64,000 bases of DNA from Prunus persica (taxonomy: Eukaryota; Streptophyta; Magnoliopsida; Rosales; Rosaceae). The translations under genes and the position numbers were made by a program. Below the pieces are notes generated by a model. The model did no database searches. It was not told where the DNA came from and saw nothing but the letters and a program-made list of their open reading frames with translations. The stretch is from contig NC_034012.1 in NCBI RefSeq assembly GCF_000346465.2, forward strand, positions 24,754,271 to 24,818,270, given 5' to 3'. Positions within the stretch are counted from its first letter, which is position 1. Each line of letters opens with the position of its first letter. This document shows, piece by piece, positions 23,446-33,358 of the stretch.

Positions 23446-24375
23446 CTTCTCCTTCTCTTTTTTTGTCTTTTTTTTTTTCTTCGTTGACTTGCTGGCGGCA
23501 GCTGCCCATAGGGAGGCAATTCAATTGCCGTGAGACCCTTTTATTTTTAAATGCTCCATATAGAGGTTTTTACACGCCCTCCTTCTTTGATTTTGATTCC
23601 ATAGTGACCCCATATCCTCCTTAACTCTCCATGATTTGAGACATCCCCTGCATTTGGAAGCATTTAACCGGAGTTGCCTGTTGGAAATATGATGATTGAA
23701 ATCATCATGGAAGACAATCTTCCCTATTGGTGGTGGACTGAAAACATCGATGGAATTATCTTAGCGGAGCCAAGCCTTGGAGAGATTCTTAACCTTGGTT
23801 ATGATGATTTCAATCATCATAGCCAAGAATTTCTGTGGATTGATCAAACAAACTGCTGGGTGCGGATCGTATCCTCGGAGTTACTTGAGCGGAGCTGTCC
23901 CTTAGAGAGATTACTGACCCTTTTTATGATGATAGAAATCATCATGGCTAGGAACCCTTGAGTTGAATGGAAACTGAAATCTTGAGCAAAAAATCAGAAA
24001 ATTGTGCCATGAAACTAATCTTTTTACCTTGAAATGGCTCTTTCCATTCTCAAGTCTGCTTGCTAATTTTTCTTCTTGCTATGACTGTTCTCCTTTCTGC
24101 TCTTTTTCTGTCCTCCTGCCGTTCTCCTCTCTTTTCTGTTTTCCCTCCCCTCGTGTCATGCCTCTTATAGAGGCTATCTTATGATGAGTTTGAATTCCAG
24201 CTGATGACCACTTCTCAACCGAGATACTTATCTCTTGGTGTTTCAAAACCACTGAAATACATCTATTTTATTTTTAAATGTTTTTCTTGATAAGATTGCA
24301 GGGACAAAACAAATTCAATTCTAACCCAAGTCAAACTCTTGGCTAATTGCTTTTGTGAAAATTTTCCGTTCAACA

Positions 24376-24627
24376 GGCATGCTTCCTACCGAAGCCGTCT
24401 ATCTTGGCCATTTTTACCATCGGACACGTGTCATGCTCACAATCCATGTTCAGAGTCCCATATCGGAAATATGAGCACAGTGCACACCTCCCAAGGCCTC
24501 CATGTTCAGTCCTTTTGTAGGTACTTACATTTCCGAAGTAGAACATCTTCCGAAGACAGTCACCTACCGAAGGGATAATATCACTAAGTTGACGAAATAC
24601 GTGCTGAACCACTTCTTCGCATCAACA
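24376..24627 (+). repeat. Gypsy 5' LTR, right piece with internal deletion
   Basis: Matches 36520-36643 and 36798-36916 of the 3' LTR with about five differences, but the 155 bp corresponding to 36643-36798 (starting at a TATA-like CTATATGAG) are replaced by about ten bases. The promoter part of this LTR is therefore missing. Confidence 0.85.
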
Positions 24628-24630
24628 GTT

Positions 24631-24646
24631 TGGCGCCGTCTGTGGG
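24631..24646 (+). other. Gypsy primer-binding site
   Basis: TGGCGCCGTCTGTGGG three bases after the LTR is the usual start of plant gypsy tRNA-binding sites. Confidence 0.75.
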
Positions 24647-24687
24647 AAACGTTCAGAAAAATCATCAACCCACTATCTCCAAAACTC

Positions 24688-26497
24688 ATGGGGACCACTT
24701 CAGTACCCGCGTTCTTATCAGAAGAAGGGGTACCGTTCGGAAGGCAGAGCGGAACTAGCCCAGCACTACCCCCATGCACTCCCTTCGGAAACACCCCCGC
24801 AACCCAAACAACCGCCGAAGCCGAGCTGGCAGTCCAAATCGCGTCCCTACGGAAGGACATGGCGAGGCTTCAGGAGCACAACAACTTTCTTTCGTCCAAA
24901 GTGGACGAAACCCAGTAGCTGCTCCACCAGCAGCACACGCAGAACATCCAGACAACTCGCTCTTCCGAGAGCTTGCAGACCCCCCATAGGAAGAAGAAAC
25001 GCGAGAAGGTAGCGAAGGCAACGCCCGCACCTTCCAAACAGTTGGTAGTTCCGGCACCCAGGGATCAGCCGCACATCCCCAAGAAAGTCTACTCCGATTG
25101 CCGACATCGGATTAACGACCGTGAACATCGGAATAACGATCGGGAGGCAGAGAGACAGAGGTCTCCGATCAGGATTAGCGCTCGACTAAGGGACTCACGG
25201 ATGAAAGTCCTAGGAGACAAGTCGCCTATTCGGAAAGTCAGAGGGCTGGACTCCGCAGAGGAGTCGGAATCCGAGTATATCCCGTCCGGGACGCAAACTT
25301 CCACCTACCGTTTAGCAACGCCTTCACGGTACTCGGGGGTTAATCCATTAGACCTACAAAGGCGATCGGAAGATTACGGTTCCGAGGAAATCCCTAGTCG
25401 AGACCCCGTTGTCCGACTCCTTTTTCAGAAAGTCCAGAAAATGGAAAACGACAACGCCCGCTCCCAAGGACCGGAGTGGGGAAAGCTTCGGCCCGGACCA
25501 TTTACCAGGCGCATCTGAGACTCTCGGCAGGATAGGGAAGGGCAGCAACTGCGTATACCGTTCTATACGGGAACGGAAGACCCCTTAACACACCTCCACT
25601 CATTTCAGTCCGCCATTGGATGCAAGGGCCTGAGCGATGAAGGGCAGTGCCTGCTATTCCCGTCTTACTGGGGCAGCCCTCAACTGGTTCTACCGGTTGG
25701 AGCCGGAAACGGTAGACTCCTTCGACGAGCTGAAGCAGATTTTCCTCAATCACTTCATGATCCAAACGGACCGTCTTTACTCTGCCGATGATCTGTACAC
25801 GATTCGGCAAAGAGAGGACGAACCGTTGAGAGAATACGCGGCGCGCTTCAGTCACGAGTACTCAAGGTGTCCGGAAACAGACGATAGGGCAGCCTACGGC
25901 GCCTTCAAGAGTGGCCTTCGGTCCTCGCATTTCCAATACCTAGTACACAGCAGCAACTGGCGCACGTACGACGAACTGATGAAGCAGGCAGCGATCCACG
26001 CCAAAGCCGAATACTTCAACTCGAAACCCGCGATTTCGGCATCGCGAGGAGATGCCGAACCAAGTGCTTATCCGGTAAAGGCGCCACCCTACGAGAGAGT
26101 CGACCCATATTTGGTAGGTCATAAGAGGAAAGACGACCGTGCCGATCGAAGAGAACACTCGAAGAAGGGAAAAGGGAGGTATGGTCGCAACGACCACCGA
26201 GCGCCGCTGCCGAATCGTGACCACGGCAATGAAGTCTTCACCCTATTGAACACTACCTACGAGGCCGTCCTGATGAACGAACAAGAAATAATACCAAAGC
26301 CGAATCTTCGAAGACCCAATCGGCAAGACAACCGGGATACCGGTAAATTCTGCCGATACCATCAGCACAACAGCCATAATACGGAAGACTGTATAAGCTT
26401 GAGAAAAATTGTCGAACGGTTGATCAGAGAGGGGAAGCTAGACCAGTATTCGCCCGGCAGCCACCGGCGCCGGTGCCGAACACAACTCGGCAGATAA
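24688..26497 (+). pseudogene. Gypsy gag, inactivated
   Basis: The ATG at 24688 opens a gag leader with a coiled coil near 24840-24915. A TAG at 24916 (glutamine expected) and a TGA at 25516 (arginine expected) break it. The retrotransposon gag domain follows with a frame change near 25660: GAALNWFYRLEPETVDSFDE, then FMIQTDRL and REYAARFSHEYSRC. Downstream is a zinc-knuckle-like CRYHQHNSHNTEDC. Gag would form the particle; this copy cannot be translated through. It overlaps the pol frame by about 25 bases. Confidence 0.87.
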
Positions 26498-29400
26498 ACA
26501 TGATAAGCACTATCAGCGGTGGCCCCACCATCGCAGGAATGAGCAACCGTTCAATGAAGCAATACGTACGCGCCGCACAATTTCCTCAGGTATTCGGCAT
26601 AGAGGTGAATCGGCACCATGAAATACCGAAAGTTCATTGGGAACCAATCACATTTTGCGAAGAAGAGGAAGAGGGCATCCTCTATCCCCATGACGACCTG
26701 ATGATCATCCGAGCAGAAATTGCCGACTACGATGTAGGACGGGTACTGATCGATACCGGGAGCTCGGTGAACGTGATTTTTACCGAAGCTTTCCGAGAGA
26801 TGGGAATAAAGGACAGCCAGGTGAACCGGCAGTTGACACCTTTGTTAAGTTTCTCTGGGGACCTGGTCCAACCGGTCGGTAGTGTAAAACTGCCAATTAC
26901 CTTCGGCACCGGGCCAAGGAGAACGACGGTATACGATCAGTTCCTCATCGTTGACTGCCCGACAGCGTACAACATCATAGTTGGGCGAACGGCACTCACC
27001 AGGGTCAAGGCACATCTTTCCCCCCACATGCTATTGATGAAGTTCCCGACCCCCAACGGCATAGGAGCTGTCAGGGGAAATCAGCTAAGCGCGCGGACTT
27101 GCTACGCCACGGCCATCAAGTCAACCTCTTTCAAAATCTCTGACGAGACCATGTCTGTACAGGGCATACCGAACGGTACGGGACCCGTTGACAACCCAAG
27201 GGATGAGTCCCCGACTCCTCACACACAACCTGCCGAAGAACTGGAAACGATAACCCTGAGCGAGGAGCAGCCCGATCGTCGGGTTAGAATCGGCACCAGA
27301 CTCACCCCTGCCCTCCGAACGCAGTTCATAGACTTCTTACGGCACCATTCGGAAGTGTTCGCGTGGTCCTACGAAGATATGCCCGGCATAGACCCTGAGA
27401 TCATCAGCCATAAACTCAGCATTTCCCCCTCTTATAAGCCTGTAAGACAGAAGCGCCGTTCGTATGATGCCGAACGATACGAAGCGATGCGCACAGAGGT
27501 TGACAAACTTCAAACCATCGGCTTCATCAGTGAGGCTACGTATCCGGTATGGCTGGCGAATTCGGTGATGGTCCGGAAGGGTGCAGGCGGTTGGCGAATG
27601 TGCCAAGACTATACCGATCTGAACAAGGCCGGCCCGAAGGACAGCTTTCCCTTGCCACGGATAGACCAGCTCGTGGACGCCACCGCCGGACACGAACTAC
27701 TCAGCTTCATGGACGCCTATTCGGGATACAATCAGATATTCATGCACTCTTCTGACAGCGAACACACCGCCTTCATAACGGACAGAGGGTTGTACTGTTA
27801 CATATCAAAGGCTCGTCAACAGAATTTTTGCCAAATACATCGGCAGCATCATGGAGGTTTACGTTGACGACATGTTAGTAAAGAGCAGAACCGCCGAAGA
27901 ACACCTGCACAATTTGTCAATCATGTTCGGCATACTGAAAGACTACCGGATGAGGCTGAACCCGATGAAATGCGCCTTCGGCGTATCTTCCGGGAAATTC
28001 CTTGGATTCATGATTAGTCACAGGGGTATCGAAGCGAATCCAGAAAAAATAAAGGCAATCATCGATATGGAAAGGCCGAAGACGACAAAGGACATTCAAA
28101 GCCTTACCGGACGCGTGGCGGCCTTGACTCGCTTCATATCCAAGGCTACCGACAAATGTGTACCATTCTTTAAAGCCTCGAAAGGGGGCAAACAGAGTAT
28201 CATATGGACTGCCGAGTGTGATAAAGTGTTTCAAGACTTAAAGGACTACATGGGCAAAGCACCCCTTTTGTCAAAACCACTACCTGGGGAGATTCTCTCC
28301 CTATACCTTTCGGTATCTAGCACTGCCGTCAGTTCGGTATTGATTCGAAAACCAGAGAAGGCAGAGCTACCGATTTTCTATGTCAGTAAGGCACTCCAGA
28401 GTGCTGAACTTCGGTATCCCCCATTAGAGCAGCTTGCACTAGCCCTGGTGGTCTCGGCACGAAGACTTCGGCCATACTTCCAAGCACACGGGATCAAAGT
28501 TCTGACTAACTAACCGCTTCGGCAAGTGCTCCAAAAACCAGAGACTTCTGGCCGATTGATCAAGTGGGCGATCGAACTCGGAGAGTTCGATATACAATTC
28601 ATGCCAAGGCCTGCCGAAAAGGGTCAAGCCATTGCCGATTTCATCTCCGAGCTCACCCCATCAACAGCACAGCTGACACCCGAGCCGGTAACCGAAATCG
28701 GAATGCGGAAGGAAATAGATGCCGAACGCTTCGACGCCTCAACTCCCGTATGGATTCTACACGTCGACGGCTCGGCAAACCAACAAGGGTGCGGAGCAGG
28801 CTTGGTACTGACAACACCGGAGGGACTCAAGATCGAGTACGTCCTCCGATTTGACTTCCGAACCTCCAACAATGAAGCGGAATATGAGGCTCTCTTGGCC
28901 GGCCTTCGGTTAGCCAAGAGCATGAATGCAAAACAAATCAGAATTCACAGCGACTCCCAGCTTATTGTGAACCAGGTAACGGCAGACTTCGCGGCCAGAG
29001 ACGCCTCCATGCACGCCTACCTTTCGTCTACCCATCAACTGCTCCAAAGCTTCCGAACCTACGAGATCAAGCAGATCCCCAGAAGCGAAAACAGCCATGC
29101 CGATGCATTGGCACGGCTGGCTTCGGCAATCAATGATAAAGTCGGAAGAAAGGTGCCAGTAGAGATTCTTGCCCAACCGAGCACGGTAACCTCCGAAACA
29201 TGCACCGTATTGTACAAAGATACATGGATGTCTCCTATCTACTCGTACCTGACCAACGGCACCCTTCTTGAAGATAAGGCCCAGGCGCGAAAGCTTAGGT
29301 ACCGATCGACAAGGTACACCGTCATCAACAACGTCCTTTACAAACGTGGCTACACAACTCCATATCTCAAATGCCTTACGGCAGAACAGGGGGACTACGT

Positions 29401-30460
29401 CCTTCAAGAGATCCATAACGGTGTGTGCGGCGACCATTCCGGGTCCCGGTCACTCGCCCACAAAACCTTTCAGCAGGGATACTTTTGGCCGACCATGCAC
29501 CGGGACGCTAATTCACTAGTGAAAAAGTGTGATAAATGCCAGCGCTTCGGTAACATACAGCATATCCCTGCCGAACCCCTTACACCGATCGTAAGTCCTT
29601 GGCCCTTCGCACAATGGGGACTAGACCTGATCGGTCCGATGCCGCAAGGTAAAGGCCAGGTAAAATACGCAATGGTTGCCGTCGACTACTTCACCAAATG
29701 GGTAGAGGCCGAACCTCTGGCAACCATAACTGCAGCAAGAGTGGAAGACTTCGTCTGGACTCACATTTGTTGCCGGTTCGGTATCCCGTATGCAATCATT
29801 ACCGACAATGGCAGGCAGTTCGATTCGGAACTCTTCAGGCAATTTTGCACCCGCCTGAAAATCAACTTGTTTTTCGCATCACCGGCCCATCCCCAGTCAA
29901 ACGGTCAGGTGGAAGCAATAAACAAAATCATCAAGAAACTACTGAAACGGCAGCTGGACAAAGCCAAAGGAGCCTGGCCAGAAAAGCTTCCCGAAGCACT
30001 CTGGGCCATTCGGACATCTTACCGAACGTCCACGGGAGAGACCCCTTTCTCTTTGGCTTTCGGTTCGGAAGCCGTGGTGCCCGTGGAAATCGGCGAACCC
30101 TCCTACTGGACGGAAACCTTCGCACTGAAGCCGAACGAAGAAGCACTTTCTCTAAACCTCGATCTTCTTGAAGAGCACGGGCACATGCCAACCTTCGGAA
30201 TGAAGCCTACAAGCAACGTGTCTCTCGGTACTACGACTCTAGGGTTAGACACCGCTCATTCCGAATCGGAGACTGGGTCATGCGGAAGGTATCCCTAGCA
30301 ACCAAGGACGCCACGGAAGGGACTCTCGGACCTTCCTGGGAAGGACCCTATGAGATCATCGGTATCCTTCGATCGGGAACCTACCGCCTAAGAGACTCCA
30401 ACGGCAAGACCCTCGGTCATCCTTGGAACGTGGAACATATCAAATACTATTTCAAGTAAC
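26473..30460 (+). pseudogene. Gypsy pol: protease, RT, dual RNase H, integrase; inactivated
   Basis: Aspartic protease: VLIDTGSSVNVIF near 26740. Reverse transcriptase: WRMCQDYTDLNKAGPKD and SFMDAYSGYNQI near 27590-27735, then YVDDM near 27865. The conserved PFGLKNA block between them is deleted with a frame change near 27800. First RNase H ends at VLTN, where a TAA (28511) replaces an expected glutamine. A second, archaeal-type RNase H begins at HVDGSANQQGCGAG near 28765. Integrase has HNGVCGDHSG and CDKCQ (zinc part), then GLDLIGPM, ITDNGRQFDS and GQVEAINK as the D, D, E blocks. A frameshift near 30170 separates the last part, which ends HIKYYFK at 30460. Tat-like; cannot be active. Confidence 0.9.
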
Positions 30461-30571
30461 CTAGCCTACGGCAGGACAAAGTTGTAACCTAGCCTACGGC
30501 AGGACAAAGTTGTAACCTAGCCTACGGTAGGACAAAGTTGTAACCTAGCCTACGGTAGGACAAAGTTGTAA
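30457..30571. repeat. 28-bp tandem repeat after pol, about four copies
   Basis: TAACCTAGCCTACGGCAGGA followed by CAAAGTTG is repeated directly after the pol stop; the last two copies have GGTAGG instead of GGCAGG. Confidence 0.9.
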
Positions 30572-30842
30572 CCGATTGGAATGTATTTGCCCTTCGGTAG
30601 AAATTAATAGAAAGCCCTCGGCACTATTACTTCAAAACCTCTTTTTAAAAAATTACTCTACTAGCCCACGGCTGCCAATAGTGGCAAGTTAACGTTCTAC
30701 GGCATCTTTATTAGCCTACGGCAATAAATGTTTTTCGAAATTGTTACCCTACAGATTCCATCGGAACTTATCAATTTCGAAATGTCCCTTTAACGTTATA
30801 AATCCTATACGGAGCCTTTCGGCAATAAGTACGATCGGCAAT
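30572..30842. other. Gypsy 3' noncoding sequence
   Basis: Sequence with recurring CCTTCGGTAG / CTACGGCA words typical of this element's noncoding part. No gene seen. Confidence 0.6.
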
Positions 30843-33222
30843 TGTTAAGGACCCGCCCCGAATTTTCTCAAAATCCGAGACGAACCCTTTGGAAATCCTG
30901 ACATCACTCCGATGTCAGACCCAATCACTAAAGACCGAGACTTCCTGCCGAAATTTCGGCAGAGTCTCCCCTATAAATTGGACATTTCCCAAAATTTCAA
31001 CCTGCATAAAAACGCATTTAATATCCACAACTGGCAGCATGCACAATATAATTTCATGCAAATTCTCATAAATGGCCTTCGGCCTTCCAATAATTTCTCA
31101 AACAACTACCAAACAGTTCAAATACAAATTATGACTAATATTTAGTCTGCGGCTGCACCTAATAACCTTAGGCTGCCTACGTACCCTCCTTGAGGGATCA
31201 AGCCACACGTAGTTCTTCCCTAAAACCCAATTCCACACTTGGGCGATACCTTATTTCATTTATCTGTATTTCACATATTCTCCCCATACGCCGGTACAAC
31301 CAACGCCACGTATGGGGCCTGTCAACACGCCGGGTAACCTACGCCACGTGCGACCATGCCATATTCTCATCATATCTCCCCATACGCCGGTACAACCAAC
31401 GCCACGTATGGGGCCTGTCTCAACGCCGGATAACCTACGCCACGTGAGACCTGCACATCATATCACCTAACTCCCCATACGCCGGTACAACCAACGCCAC
31501 GTATGGGGCCTGTCCCAACGCCGGATAACCTACGCCACGCGGGACCTCAACATCATATCACAAATCTCCCCATACGCCGGTACAACCAACGCCACGTATG
31601 GGGTCTGTCGACACGCCGGATAACCTACGCCACGTGCGACCTCAACACAATATCACATAGCTCCCCATACGCCGGTACAACCAACGCCACGTATGGGGTC
31701 TGTCCCAACGCCGGATAACCTACGCCACGCGGGACCTCAATTTCACTTGGTGGTGCTTGTAATGGATCCCAAGTCCGAGGAGGTACCTAGAGTAGTGCGT
31801 ATAGCACTCCAAACTGACATTCTAGACTCTGTTGTACCCTTGTACAACCACATAATTTATATAAATAATTCTAATATTGTGTAACCCTCCCCAATAGTCT
31901 AGCTCCCGATAATTCCCCCTGGAAGGGTGAGATTACTCCAGGAGACTCACGGTCAACCAAGGGTCAAACTACTCTAACCCTGGTCAACCGGACCTGCAGA
32001 ACCCACGACCTCCAATTTCCGATTCGGAAGTCCCTATGGGTTCTACCCGGTATAGGACACTTGTCCTGCAAGTTTGGTTCAGATCGGACGGTCGGATTTC
32101 TCACGATCGCACGATCCGACGGTTAATATAAAATATAAACTTAAAATTATTATTCGGAACATCCGGGGCTCCGATTCACGATCCGTGAATTCCTACACGA
32201 TCCTAGAATTACCTAGATTAACATATATTAAATTTGGGACCATCCGACGGTCCCAACCTATCGAACCCGGATAACGCATACTATGCGATTATCCGTTCGA
32301 TAGTCAAACGACGTCCGAATTGAGATCCGCGAAATCCTACGCACTCGTGACAACCTAAGGATCTCATCGGAACACATCGCTACTTTTTCTACAGTGCCCA
32401 CGCGCCGCCGCACGCGCCGGCAGCGCGTGGGTGCCCAAAGCGATAACGCTTCGCCGGAAAATCTCAACATCTCGGCTTCAAACTCCTACCCTAGGTATAA
32501 CACCCTATTTGGAGCCACTTTTGTTCTTGGACCTACCCCAAAAAGTGGCCGAAAATGGCCGATCACGGCGGCCGAAGTTTCGGCCGAGTTTCAATTCGAA
32601 AATCGAGTGATCTAGAGATCGAATCGATAAAAACCCAACCAACAGGCAGCTAGAACAGCTCGAGAGGTTCAAAATCCATACCTGGGTCGACGAAATTGGT
32701 GGCCGGAGGAGGGAGATCGGTGGCTTTGAAGTTTGGACGACGTCGGCCGCTTCATCTCCAAATTCCGGCGAATCCGCGGCGGCTGGCGGCGGGAGGTGGC
32801 TGGGGTAGGAAGAGGACGACGCCCCGGTCATTTTGGTACCGGCCCCGTCCACAGCCGTGGCCGGTGGCCGGAGTTACGAGGAGAGAGAGAGGAGAGACCG
32901 ACGGGAGAGAGAGAGAGGTCGCGGGAGAGGGAGAGAGAGAGAGAGAGGGAGAGAGAGAGAGAGAAAACCAGGTTTTTTATAAAAATCCCATTTCAAAATA
33001 TTTACGATTGTGCCACTGGGCTTCTTTTGACCATATCTCTCTCGTTACAACTCCGATTCGAGCCCACTACGTGTCTATGAACTCGTCTCAGTACGACCTA
33101 TCCAAAAATACAAGTCACGGTCCCAAACTCTCTCCGGTTAAAAATGTGACTAAAATACCCTTAAATAATTAAATAATTAAATAAGGGTAAAATTTGGGGA
33201 AATTTGGGGTCGGGGTGTTACA
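30843..33222 (-). mobile_element. LTR-like insertion (probable solo LTR, minus sense) inside gypsy
   Basis: Ends are TGTTAAGGACCCG (30843) and GGGGTGTTACA (33222), the TG..CA form of an LTR. In minus sense it starts TGTAACACCCCGACCCC and ends GGTCCTTAACA. The termini are also partly inverse to each other. Flanks GCAAT and GAAAC share three of five bases, so a duplication is not proven. It holds the 95-bp array, a structured motif (31175), a (GA)n tract at 32880-32965 and an exon/donor/intron module shared with CACTA-1. No coding domain; the open frame around 32700-33100 is GA-repeat translation. Confidence 0.6.
31280..31740. repeat. 95-bp tandem repeat, five copies
   Basis: Units begin CTCCCCATACGCCGGTACAA at 31280, 31376, 31471, 31566 and 31661, so periods are 96, 95, 95 and 95. 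Each has two halves with CGCCACGTATGGGG and CGCCACGTGNGACC. The CCCCATACG...CGTATGGGG parts are inverse, so every unit can fold. Confidence 0.95.
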
Positions 33223-33358
33223 GAAACAAACTCAGATTGTCGAAACAAATGATAAAAACAATAAATAAACTTTTAAATCAAGGATCCCCTCGGCACTAAT
33301 ACGTTCTGAATACAAAAAAGTTTAAATCTAAAATTACAAGCTCAAATCTAAGAGGCCC

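Larger units (their letters stand above)
19571..24375. mobile_element. 4.8-kb solo-LTR-like insertion in the gypsy 5' LTR
   Basis: Starts TGTTGAAGG and ends TTCAACA, flanked by an exact 5-bp duplication GGCAT (19566-19570 and 24376-24380). The host LTR reads on perfectly across it. I find no coding domain and no terminal direct repeats inside, so I read it as a very long solo LTR; a LARD is the alternative. It holds a repeated module around 19770-20600 (hairpin motif, then AATTGAGAATTT, then GGGTAGATGACCCATGG), homopolymer T tracts, and a duplication near 23100-23440. Open frames at 22948-23533 are poly-F translations of T tracts. Confidence 0.82.

Noticed and set aside
22948..23533. Open frames of 180-190 residues
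   Set aside because: Poly-F/L/S translations of T-rich tracts in a duplicated repeat, no domain.
26473..30460. Possible integrated plant pararetrovirus
   Set aside because: Protease-RT-RNase H-integrase order with LTRs, primer-binding site and target duplication is an LTR retrotransposon; no movement or coat protein seen.
31280..31740. Regular repeat array that could look like CRISPR
   Set aside because: Units are contiguous 95-bp tandem copies without unique spacers, in a plant LTR.
32505..33172. Open frames with ERE/GERE repeats
   Set aside because: Translation of a (GA)n tract and LTR leader sequence.
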